Shown: in pieces, positions 49,556 to 60,143 of the stretch
Numbering within the stretch: position 1 is the first letter of the stretch
Layout: each line of letters starts with the position of its first letter
NCBI GenBank assembly: GCA_030704615.1
Contig: CM060732.1
Coordinates: forward strand, 37,677,053 to 37,741,052
DNA: 64,000 nt
Origin: Takakia lepidozioides
Lineage: Eukaryota; Streptophyta; Takakiopsida; Takakiales; Takakiaceae
Direction of reading: 5' to 3'
Notes under the pieces: model-generated
Seen by the model: the letters and a program-made list of their open reading frames with translations, nothing else
Databases searched by the model: none
What the model was told of the DNA's origin: nothing
Position numbers and translations under genes: made by a program

Positions 49556-50278
49556 GGTGTATGTCCATGTATACTTTATATACAGAAATAAGTTAAAAAA
49601 TATAGATTATAATTGAATTGAATTGTGAGTTGACAATTGAATTGAATTATAAATTTACAATTCAATTGAATTGTAGTCAACAATTCAAATTAAGGTTGCA
49701 AATTAAGGTTGTTTTTGAACTAGTTTTAGCAGTTCAATTGAATTGCGTACTTTTAGGGAGGGTGATCAAGTGAATTGCGATGCAGAGAAGTTTGCATGAG
49801 AGAATAACTAATTGTTAGGTTTAACGTCATGATCGAACCGTCGCTCTTGACATGCTGGCATGACACGACGACGACATCGGCAACCACAACGACAAAACTG
49901 GTAGAAGCACCGACTAGACATTGGAGACACTGGTTTAACACGAAAGCATTGGATTGAGAGCATGAAGGACATGGAGACACCGGGTTGACATGGTGGCATG
50001 CCATCTTGTGCTCAGATGGCAGACAGATTTACAGCCATCCCTCATGATGTTGGTGATGCTCAACGTGTCTATCTATAGAGGTTGTACAATATATCCACTG
50101 AGTTTCACCCATATGAATGCCACCAGCCACCCTAATCCATAAAATAGAACAGTTTTCAACGTGCGCCTGACAGGTCGTGGACCTGGAATTAAACTGTTCG
50201 AGTTCCGGGCTAATGGATGCCCTAAGAGGGCTCTGAAATGTGTTTCATGGAGTGTTGTTGTGTGGCAACTGCAATATG
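49556..50278. other. AATTGAATTG-rich DNA and spacer
   Basis: From 49,605 to 49,745 the sequence is dominated by AATTGAATTG and its complement, giving many short palindromes. The rest shows no gene. Confidence 0.6.
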
Positions 50279-52860
50279 TTAATAACTCTGGTTACCTTCA
50301 ATACAAACTTTGCGATACACCCTTGCCTTCTTATGATACAGACAGGCAGGAATCCGTGAACAACTAGTGAATAGAAAACTTTTCCACTGCTCGAGTGTGT
50401 CTTTCCTATGTATCTTTCGTGAGATCAGAATAGAAGCGCCAATGGCTTCCCAGACAATCTCTTCAGCTCTGCTGACTTTCCTCAATGTGTGGATTTTGCC
50501 TGTGAGCCCAAATGCAAGTGCCAACTTCTCAAATATCAGATGACAAAGAGGAAATCCTTCATCCTACCTGCCAGTCGGAACATAGATGTTCAATGGAAGT
50601 ACATAAGGTACAGCGCACTGCAGATCACACTTGAGAAGGTAATTCGTTGCCCGTTCTGCCACCTCCACACCACCATGAATTCTGCGGGCCCCAAGCAAGG
50701 CACCCCATACCGAAGCATCTGGTTTGATCGGCATATTGATAATTAAGTCCTCTGCCTCATCCAATCGCCCTGCACGGTTGAGAAGGTCCACCACACAGGC
50801 AAACTGCTCCTTTGTTGGTTTGAGGCCATGATGTCGACTCATAGAAGCAAAATAGTGATGACCTTCATCCACTAGGCCTGCATGACTACATGCAGAACAG
50901 ATAGAAAGATGATACTGTCTGGCTTCAGACCCTCCTGCCACATCTGTTCGAACAGATGCAGGACCTCCCTACTACACCCATGCTGGGCATATCCTGAGAT
51001 CATGGCACTCCATGAGACCACATCGCGTTTAGCCATGGTGTCAAACACTTGATGTGCATCCTTCATGTTTCCACATTTGGGCATACATGCGAGTAAGGGT
51101 AGTCTCCAAATTCCTATCTAACGGAATTCCAGCTTTGATGATGTCAGGATGGATCTCTTTGCCCTTCTCCAGAGCTCCTAGGCTGGCACACGCATTGAGA
51201 ATGCAGGCGAATGTGACCTTGTTTGACGCCACACCTTCCCATTGCATTTGCTTATATATCTCAAAAGCCTCCCCACCACAACCATGTTGGGCATATCCTG
51301 CAATCATTGTAGTCCATGAGACCACATCTCGTTGAGTCATAGTGTCAAATACACGGCATGCACCCCTAAAGTCCCCACATTTCGCATACATGTTAACAAG
51401 GGTATTTTCCAAATGAGTATGTGATGAGATTCCAGATTTCATAATGTCAGCATGGACCTCTTTGCCCTTTCCCAGGGCCCCTAGGCTGGCACAAGCATTG
51501 AGAATGCAGACGAAAGTCACCCTGTTCGGTTTTATCCCTTCCCATTGGATTTGCTCGTAGATCTTGAAAGCCTCCCTACCATACCCATGCTTGGCATATC
51601 CTGCTATCATTATATTCCAGGTCATCATATCTCGTTCAGGCATTTTGTCAAGCACTTGGTGTGCATCCCCTATACTCCCGCACTTGGCATACATGAGTAG
51701 AAAAGTGTATGCATTGAATCCACTTTGGATGATGTGGACATGCACCTGTTTCCCTTCTAACTAGGTCTTTCATGTTGATGCACTCTTGCAACACACTGGC
51801 GTAAGTGTTGGAGTCTGCTTGAATGCCTCATTGGTTCAAAATATGCAGAGCCATTTTGAGCCGGCCTGCCTTGTATGGTGGTCTCACATCCCACAAAGTG
51901 TCAGACGAGTTTCCCGCTCTTGGTGCTTTTTCGGTGATTGTAGTGCTTCCTCTGCTGCATGTATTCAACCCTGCCATTCTGCATGATCAAACACCTGATA
52001 AGGATGAGAACATATTGACATAACATTTGATATCTGATTCAAAGCAAAAACTCTTCATCCAAACTTTAGTTACAACCCCTTAACACTCAACCTCTCACCT
52101 TAATATCACAAAGCTCTTAGATACTTCAAATAAACATCTGATGCCGAGTAGTTTCTTGCATAACCAAGGTTAGGGAACCACTGCAGTCATTTACTTGGAA
52201 TAATACTTCACATAAAAGTTTCCTCAGGAGGACCGGCTCTAACTATATATATCAATAGGGTTATACAACTACTGCAGCCCTCTCCTATACAGATAATGTA
52301 CCAATTCTGCAATATTATCAAGAGAATACCCACTATAATCTAGAATTCCATCGTGTACATCGACATCAGAACAATCGTCAAATTGTGCTCGTATCATGGA
52401 AGCTAGCTCTGCTTTCACCCAATGAGGGTTTGACCAATGCTCAATCCAAAGGACTTCCTTTGGGAGCTTATGCCTGAAGTCTGGTGACCTTGGACCTTTC
52501 TGTGAAAACCATCAGTGCAGCTGAGCAGTGATCACAGCTTCCCATAGAGCAGGCTATAACCGCAACAGTTTCAAGCATCCTTCCAGTACCAAGAACAAAC
52601 TCAAATAACCCGCTGCACATGATGACAAGGAATCAGTAACATTTCTTTTTGCTGCTTTCTCGTGAGGAAGAGAAAATCATTACTAGTCAAGTCAACCAAC
52701 ATCTTAATTCCAGTGACAGTCCCTAACTTTGACAAACGTTTTAGTTCTTGAAAGAAGATAGCCTCATCTTATCAAACCTGTTGTCCCACCACTGTGAAGG
52801 GTCAAAGAAGAACTCCTGCCAAAGCTGTTTTATGCTCATTGATTGACCTGTGTGCAACAA
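50279..52860 (-). pseudogene. PPR gene with PDF-motif module, frameshifted
   Basis: Read 5' to 3' on the minus strand. First comes a module like the PDF motif of organellar ssDNA-binding (OSB) proteins: SIKQLWQEFFFDPSQWWDN near 52,760-52,840 and SPDFRHKLPKEVLWIEHW to a stop at 52,269-52,271, with about 240 bp of possible intron between. Then from about 51,990 come TYASVLQECI and at least five PLS-class PPR repeats (for example MYAKCGSIGDAHQVLDKMP, WTTMIAGYAQHGCGGEAFEI), an E domain (CVVDLLNRAGRLDEAEDLI) and a worn LALAFGLTGKIHTLRK tail where a DYW domain would follow. Frameshifts near 51,740, 51,060 and 50,930 break it. Intact relatives act in organelle RNA editing. Whether PDF and PPR parts were one gene is inferred from order and strand. 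Confidence 0.75.
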
Positions 52861-53266
52861 ATGTAAAAACTAGAGAACTTCGCCAGCTGCCAATTCCCCT
52901 GTTTCTACGGAGGAGGATTTCTCTAGTTACTTTGGACTAATTCTCTGCCTCATGCATACAAGTGGTGTAAAGAAAGACCGTGCACGTGATTTTAGTAGTT
53001 TTGGATAACGTAGTCAGCGAGGCCAGCATCAATATTGAAATGATGATGAATTACCCTTATTAAACTCATGTGAAATCCGGAAGAATAATCCGAAATGCAA
53101 GCGTCTGCACGATCTTAGAGCTATGCATTTTTAGTACAGCTCACGTAAATGTTGTGCACACAGATCATCCATACATATGTAAATACGATCATATCAGTTG
53201 TTAGCGTGAAGAGTAAGACATGATCAAAACTGAACTGAAAATGATTTGGTAATGCAGGGGTCTCAC

Positions 53267-53903
53267 CTTTTTCCATCCATTCTATGAGTCTCTTCGATTC
53301 GATGTCCGTGGGCATCAGCTTCTTGACTTACATTTCTGTCACTAAAATTCAGAACTGCAGCAATCGCAACGAGGATCCTGTATAATAAAGTGGGACTGTT
53401 TCTTGAAAGTTCTTGAGATCAGACCTTACAGGCACGTCATTCCGAGCTTCAGGGTTCGACATCTACAGAAGATTCAAAGGAGTCAACTGATGCATTCATC
53501 GACTTCCGAATCACTGATCAACAGTTATGCACAGGTGCCACTACTACGTCCCCTTCAGAGATATAACTTTTGACGATAGACGGACATCGGTCAAAAACGT
53601 ACCAAGTGCGGGAACATTCTTGTCCTCAAAGTACTTGTCGGGAAACAGACCCCTGATGTAGCATATGTTGAACACTGCGATGCGTAGAAGATTTCGAGTC
53701 TGGATTGGACAAGAAACGGTCGACCACATTAATTGTATGATAATTTCTAATTCGGCGTTATGCTGAAGACAACTACCTAATTGCAACATAGACTTAAGGG
53801 AAATCAAAAGATCAGCTGCAAACTGCTTGAATTAGTCGACTCCATTTGTACGTACCAGTTGCAATGACTCTAGCTTTGCAATTGTTACAGCCTCCGGCCT
53901 CAT
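53267..53903 (-). pseudogene. ASY1: ASY1/HOP1 meiotic HORMA protein, first three exons
   Basis: Exons at 53,856-53,903, 53,603-53,699 and 53,267-53,326 encode the start of a HORMA domain: MRPEAVTIAKLESLQL, then [20 protein letters not shown] with [12 protein letters not shown], then KKLMPTDIESKRLIEWMEK. This matches plant ASY1, a chromosome-axis protein needed for meiotic pairing. Donors are GTACGT, GTACGT and GTGAGA. At exon 3 the usual acceptor would put TAA before GTCAAGAAG; using the AG inside that codon instead restores the frame. The next expected block (VYDALQxKYLKTL) is not found before the PDF/PPR sequence begins at 52,860, so this is a truncated 5' end or a gene with a very long intron. 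Confidence 0.75.
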
Positions 53904-54983
53904 ACCTGTGCGTGATGTGTTGGCGCATGGTTCCTTCTTGTGTATAGCTCTACTGCCTGCAGCATACGCACTGCTCACGGGAGTGAAAGATCAAATGTCA
54001 GGGCCACATGAATGTGAATTCTTGCTCTTCCTACATTCGCACATGCCTTGTCAAGTTAACATGTGACATGCAATACTGGGATAATGTCCAGAATTTGAAG
54101 TATATACATTCCCTTGTTTTCATCAAGTGATGGCACCAAGTAGGAGAAAGTACACCTCCGGGACATTCGCAACCAGCATGTCATGGGCAATACACAGACT
54201 TGCAGGCAACTATAAGATTGGATATGACATGCTAGAATTCTCCATTACAACTCCGATCACAAGTCAAGGACAAGGCTAACGAGAGGACTATACCTTCTCA
54301 ACACAAAGAACAGCTGTGGTAAACAGACATCAAGACAGGGGAGACGCAGCAAAATGTGCCTTCCTACTCAAGGGAGCTAAAGAGATTCACGGGGCGAAGG
54401 GGGACAAAGACAACAATGCAGAGGGGCCGAAAGCGGGAGCAGGGAGGCTACAGGCCGTAGGCCTTGCTCTCGAATCGCATATCCTGCGAATTGGATCGAA
54501 TTGAATCCAATCGGAACATATCCCGCGTATCGCGGAGTGAGGCGCCATCTGTGAGCTCATGTCATGTTGTGAAGGATAGTACAGGAGCACGAGGGACCTC
54601 CCGTCGCTCAATTTTTACGAGTACCTTATCGAGGTTTGAACACCAGCCTCTTTGAAATGCTGGGTACGTAATTCTGTGACCGTCGGATGCTGAGTAGTAC
54701 TGGCATATTGCGGCTGTCCATAATGGCGCCATTCACCGTTTTAGCGCGCCAGTAGGTAAGCGGGTATAGCGGCAAGGTGTTTTTTTGCTTTAAAAGGGAT
54801 TCACGCTGCTCGGAGGCACTTGTGTTGCTGCTGAGAGAGGAGGGTAGACAGCTTGGGGATCTGATGTGTGTTTGACAGATATTAGTTCGGGCAGTGAGAG
54901 CTCGCTGCTTGATCCGATTGGGTACACGAGGGAGAGGGGCTACTTGGTTGCTCTAGGCTGAAGCGAAGGAGGTGGTCAGAGTG
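53904..54983. other. Intergenic, possible divergent promoter region
   Basis: Lies between the ASY1-like start and a small plus-strand frame. It contains an imperfect palindrome around 54,490-54,515 (TTGGATCGAATTGAATCCAA). No gene is supported. Confidence 0.4.
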
Positions 54984-55136
54984 ATGTGGAGAAAGCTGGA
55001 ATCCCTGATGGTTTTTGTCATGGTTTCCATCATGATTGCTCATGCGCTGGGAGGAGCAAAACGCTTACATCAGAAACATGTGGTTCAACCTCTTGTCTAT
55101 GGTTGCACGGAGTACATGGTATGCTTCACCACCTGA
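54984..55136 (+). CDS. Small secreted-peptide-like frame
   Basis: From the ATG at 54,984 the first 25 residues (LMVFVMVSIMIAHALGGA) look like a signal peptide, followed by a basic stretch RLHQKHVVQ. It either stops after 50 codons or splices at ATG|GTATGC (55,119). No downstream exon was recognised. It could be a small secreted peptide or the first exon of a longer gene. Confidence 0.3.
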   Translation: MWRKLESLMVFVMVSIMIAHALGGAKRLHQKHVVQPLVYGCTEYMVCFTT

Positions 55137-57579
55137 TTAGATACCTGATTAAGTCCATGTGAGTCGTCTTGTTGTACCGTAGATGTTGATAACTTGTGCA
55201 TCCGAAACTCACTAATCTTTGAAGTACAAGCTGCTACTAAGCCTTGGTAGAGCTCTCGTGATCAAGCGCGACCAACATCAAGTTGCTTCATCTGATAACG
55301 TCGGCACGAACAAATAGCGGACTGGCAATCTACGGGTAAGCTTGCATGACAATGACATATTACCGGTAGGGCCAGAGAAGTCTTCAAGAACCGTGACAAT
55401 GAATTCTACGAACATAGACTGATGTGTGGGCAATAAATTTAGAATTCAAGATGTATCTTTAGAGCAGCTTTCTGTACTGACTATGACATCGGATGTTGTG
55501 GTGAATTGTAAGAGCCTATTGCTCACGATGGTTCAATTCAATCGAGGTTATTTCTCACCTAGGCAAAGAAGTTAGCCTTGGAGTTTCGTCACACACACGC
55601 GGACCAGCTTGCGAGGAGCGAAGGCAATTTTGATGGACCGGCTCGCGAGGAGCTGAGGACAATTTTGATTAGCCTCTAGTGACTCTTCAGAGATCACAAC
55701 TCTACAAAAACATTTTGTAAAATTTTGTGTGGCTAGTTTCTATCTAGCTCGATAGTGGTAGTAAATAGGACTTAGCTTGAGCTTACGTAGGAGAAGCAAG
55801 ATAGCACGGGAGACCACTCGTCGCTGGAGCTCGACAGATTGATATTTGTTCCTATGATCCACCGCTACATTCCCAATAAACCGCATTCGGAGCAGTGCAC
55901 GTCGGCCATGGTGTGTTCCCATGGAACCCGGGCGTCAAAACCCGCCATCTACATCGTCCAAGAGCCGACACCTGAAGGTCCCGTCCAAGAGCCCAAGTTA
56001 TGGAACTAGCATGGCCTGTGTTCCCCTGGAACCGGGGTGTCCCCTGACCTGACAGTCCGACTGTGTCCAACAGCCTTATTCGGACGACATGGCGCGGGGC
56101 AAAGCCTGCCCGTTCCTATCGTGTGGCTTCTTGGAGATGCGGGTCTCCGGGCCGTTGTCACCCCACCCTTTCTGCAGAGACAGGGAGGAGCAGCAAGGAT
56201 TGGAACCGGCGTTTGCGACCACGCCATTATGACTGCCAGTAACAGCAGTATGCGCTGAGCAGCTTCCGCGATGATGCACAAGTGGGCTCTGCCTCTGCAA
56301 TGTTCGCTTGGAAAGATAACAGGAAGAACCAATAGCATTCTAAAATCTTTAATAGTGAGTCCCGGGTAAGACTTGGGGTTGGGGAGGATTTCCCCCCACC
56401 GGAATCTGGCAATAGTAGAGTCAAATGGCATGATGTTACATTATTGCCATTGTTTTCCAACAAAAGTAAGCCCTTGGAGTGCTCGGGTACACCTACCTAC
56501 CTAGCCTGCCTCCCATCCCTCTAACTTGTGATCAAACAACACAAGCTTCGTGTGGGGCTGACAAGATTTGTAGGACCCTCTTGATCATCACATGTTGGGT
56601 TACTGGATTGGGATAATTGCCCTCAATTTCTGGCTGTTCGCACTAGTGTGGAGCTATGGCAGCTGGATGTTGTTTGTGCTCAGATTCAGGGTGTAGAGTG
56701 ATTGCCTTCTTCTGCTGCTCATGACACTTGTTTGAGTTGTCAAAAGGAAGGAGAAATGCAATTCTGGGTTGCAATGAAAAACAGAATTTCAATTTCCTAG
56801 TTGCATGCAAGGGAATCGGAGCTAACATGTGGGCGGGGCTGTAAGTTAACTGTGATTAGAATCTGTTTATCAAGGTTGAAGATGCAAGATCATAAGACGA
56901 GATCAGAAGAGGTGCCAGGCCGCTTTTCTCCATTAGCTCCTGCTCATTCTTTCGGAGCATGTCTCAATCAGACAGGATATCATGCTTTGTTGCTTGAATG
57001 CATCTTAGCAAAATCTTACTATAGAATTGTCTGCTTTATACAAAACGAATGAACGTCTGCGCGATGTGAAGCGAGCAGACGAACACATAGGCTTCTGTGT
57101 GATCTGCCTGTCCGTGATGGTTGGCCGCATCGCTGGGCACCCAAGCTTGTCCTTCTATCTGTGGCTGCCATGGACCACTTTTCAGACCCCTTTTTGTATG
57201 GTATGCATCATGGGTTGGGGCTAGAAGGCAGTTTCTTGCTGGGGGGAAGTTTGGGGCTAGTTATGATTATGGAGAAGGCTTACTTTTGGAGATCTTAGGG
57301 TAGTCTGATTCCACAGATATTAGATCTTTGGAATTTTCTAATCTGTTTGTAGATCTTGGACTAACTTGGTGGTGTGTAGAAAAGACCATCTCTCCTCTGC
57401 CATCTGTTTGCTTGACTGTGCTGGGACTTGGATAGTATGACTGGTTAGGGATAAAATCATCTGCATGTTCTGAAGAGTCGTGCTTCTTCGTCAACAACCT
57501 GTCGGGTGCATATCGTTTGGAATTCGGAGGGTGGATTCTGGCATAGGTTAAAGTGATAGCACAAACCCAGTCGAGAAAG
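55137..57579. other. Intergenic with small repeats
   Basis: A 34-bp tandem pair (TTGCGAGGAGCGAAGG type) is at 55,602-55,670. A diverged 65-bp direct repeat around TGTGTTCCC is at 55,905-56,070. The dispersed repeat shared with 41,836-42,059 is at 56,345-56,475. The 141-codon minus frame at 56,006-56,431 has no domain. The F-box promoter should lie at the right end. Confidence 0.5.
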
Positions 57580-58677
57580 ATGGAAGGATTGAGTGACGAT
57601 GAAGTAGGGCAAATCTTGCAGAGAGTGAAAAGCAGGGCAGATCGCAGGGCATGTGCACAGGTGTGTGCGCAGTGGCACAGGGTAGAAGGCTTCACGCGGT
57701 CAGCGCTGCGGGTACTGGACCCCCAATTCTTGCAATCCTACCTTCCCCACTTTCCGAATCTTCTTACCCTTGAGGCGACCACGGGTATTTGTGACAGCGA
57801 CCTCGCATGCATCGGAGAGCAGTGCCAGAGCCTTCAAATCCTGAACCTGAATCTCAATAGATGGAGGCGAGTGATGGATTTAGATAGCTTTGACGACGTC
57901 CATGGTTACGATGGTGTCGGGGATTCAGGCTTGGAGGCCATTGCTGCAGGCTGTAAAGACTTGCAGCATATCAGTCTGAGGTGGCGACAAGGCATAGGCG
58001 ACATCGGGGTCAGTGCGTTGGCTAGGAATTGTCATTCTCTGGTGCAACTAGATTTTGCTCACTGCAAACGAATCACTGATCAAGCACTGGAAGCACTGAG
58101 TTCGGCCCCTTCAGTGCAGGTGCTCATCCTCCGAAGCTGTACGTTGATCTCCGACTGGGGAATTGGGCTTCTAGGACGCGGCCGGATTGCCAGAACCTTG
58201 AGGCGTCTTGATCTGTGCGAGTGTGACCAACTTACCGATGGGGGAATAGTGCTTTTGCAGCTGTTGCCAGTGTTGCAAATTTTGAATTTGGCTGAGTGCG
58301 GGGCAAGAATTACAGACCTTGGAGGGGTGGCAATTGCAGGCATCTGCACTTTGCAGAGTGTAAATCTTGCATGGCTTGTCAACATAACAGATGTCTCATT
58401 GCTGGCATTTGGGCAGAATTGTTTGGACCTAAGGGAGGTCAATTTGAGCGGCTGTGAATTGGTCACTGGGGTAGGGCTTCGAGCCTTCTCTCGACACGGT
58501 GCATTACAGGCTCTGACTCTGTCAGCCTGCTTTAACATTTATAGTGACGATGTGGATCAAACAGTAACCTCTTGCTTGGGATTAGAATATTTGGGTCTTG
58601 ATCGGACTTTAAGACCTTGGATGCCTGCAGACTCGCTAGAGAGACTTCAAAATCGCTGCCAAATTGAATGGCTATGA
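57580..58677 (+). CDS. F-box / leucine-rich-repeat protein
   Basis: A single exon of 365 residues. The N-terminal 45 residues form an F-box (GLSDDEVGQILQRVKSRADR and CAQVCAQWHRVEGF), which binds SKP1 in SCF ubiquitin ligases. From about residue 70 there are ten or so cysteine-containing LRRs of the AMN1/FBXL type, with repeats such as CKRITDQALEALSS, CDQLTDGGIVLL and CELVTGVGLRAFS. The LRR arc would select the substrate, which cannot be told from sequence. I start at the ATG of MEGLSDDEV; the frame is open nine codons further up but only from a GTG. It looks intact, with no frameshift or stop, and no close paralogue in the window. Confidence 0.9.
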   Translation: MEGLSDDEVGQILQRVKSRADRRACAQVCAQWHRVEGFTRSALRVLDPQFLQSYLPHFPNLLTLEATTGICDSDLACIGEQCQSLQILNLNLNRWRRVMDLDSFDDVHGYDGVGDSGLEAIAAGCKDLQHISLRWRQGIGDIGVSALARNCHSLVQLDFAHCKRITDQALEALSSAPSVQVLILRSCTLISDWGIGLLGRGRIARTLRRLDLCECDQLTDGGIVLLQLLPVLQILNLAECGARITDLGGVAIAGICTLQSVNLAWLVNITDVSLLAFGQNCLDLREVNLSGCELVTGVGLRAFSRHGALQALTLSACFNIYSDDVDQTVTSCLGLEYLGLDRTLRPWMPADSLERLQNRCQIEWL

Positions 58678-60143
58678 CCTAATAATCATCACTGACCTAC
58701 AAATTGTATTGCATCAGCCACTCTGTCTGCCTATGAATAAATTTCTGTCTCTCTTCTGCGTACATGTTCTGCATACATGACAGTGTTGAAGCTTCCTGAG
58801 TTTGTATTACAGGGGAAATTTCATGCTGCGGTGCCATTTTGTGCCACTTGTCTGTATGCATCAGTTCACTCAGTTTCTTCGAGTTCCTTGTAAGTATACG
58901 TTCCATTTTTTGGGAGACCAGATTCACAGCATTAGTTAAAATCTTCGGGCCTGGTGGAGATGTGTATCCGGCCAGACGGTGGATTTAAGCATTTGGTTTC
59001 ACGATTGTGAAGCTTGGAGAGATGGGTTGCCAACTCTTAACATGGATCAGCTGCACCTGACGTTGTGGCTTCACCGGTTGTTCTCTGTCCGAATCAAGGA
59101 TGCAACCATTGTGAAACAGAAGCTGCGTCATAGTTTGAATCACAGATTCTCTGTGCTGTTGTCAAATTCCACCTGAGCATTCATTCAAAGGCATTCATGC
59201 AATCTCTACATATCCATTCAAGCTAATTTGAACTCTAGACTTCATCCCAGGGAGCCGTGTAAGGTTTTATAACTGCCATTAGGGTTCTGTCTTCCCCTTG
59301 CTCGGACTCTCCTCACTCTCAGATCAACCCTCGTCTCTGAATTTTTTGCTTAGCGATCAGCTTTGACTTGCCCTGTGACATGATTGTCTCTGGAGCCATG
59401 GTATCATCTTCTTCACCCAGGCTTAAATGATATGGCCAGGAGCAGAGGGAGAGTTACCTACCAATGTGCCTTGTTTCGGGGATGCAATTGGTGTATACTT
59501 GAGATATTAAACCTATAGTGATTGAACTGAGGATTGGAACTGCTTGCACAGATTGGTTGGTTACAGGAAAACTTTCCAATAAACTCAGTGACGTGCCATC
59601 TATGCAAGGTTAGGTTTGGAGAGCAGATAAAATGATGGTGATCTAGGGCTTTTCGTTCTCTGTTGCAATAATGCAAATTCTTGGTGCATATCCGATGGCG
59701 CGGAGGGAATCAGGAATCCGAGGATGCCAGTGTCCAGGTTCCTCGTGTAAAGCCACAGATCTCAAATGCGGGCTTATGCCAGATTATCAATACGTGCCCA
59801 GCATGTTGGAGTGGCGGTATGACAATGAGAAACTTTATCATGTGATCTGTCAAATGTGTTGAAGAGTAGTTGTTGAAACTTCCTCTCTGTGACACGACAT
59901 TTTCAGCTACCTGCGGCTCTGTACAGTGCGTCAAAGTGGGGGCCTACTGTGAGTATCCCACAAAACAAAGGCTCTTTTTGGAGATTAAAAAACCAGAGTC
60001 CCTTCCTAGCAAGTCACACTATGGGGAAGCATGGGCACGCAGGGTTCCCAACCTGCACACATCACTTACCAGAAGACACAGGCGAAAAGGGGAGGTTTGG
60101 ACCAACAACGAGACTGGTACACAGGAAAAGCAGCACTGCACAG
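58678..60143. other. Intergenic, F-box 3' UTR and CFAP99 upstream region
   Basis: Short frames at 58,979-59,176 and 59,671-59,862 lack recognisable features. The plus frame that starts at 59,889 runs into CFAP99 exon 1, but its upstream part looks non-coding. Confidence 0.45.

Noticed and set aside
56006-56463. 141-codon minus-strand gene
   Set aside because: It overlaps a dispersed repeat shared with 41.9 kb, two other frames are equally open, and there is no domain.
57553-57579. Start of the F-box protein nine codons earlier
   Set aside because: That codon is GTG. The first ATG in frame, at 57,580, precedes the F-box directly.
59671-59862. Small cysteine-containing protein
   Set aside because: No signal peptide or repeat pattern; likely a chance frame in the CFAP99 upstream region.
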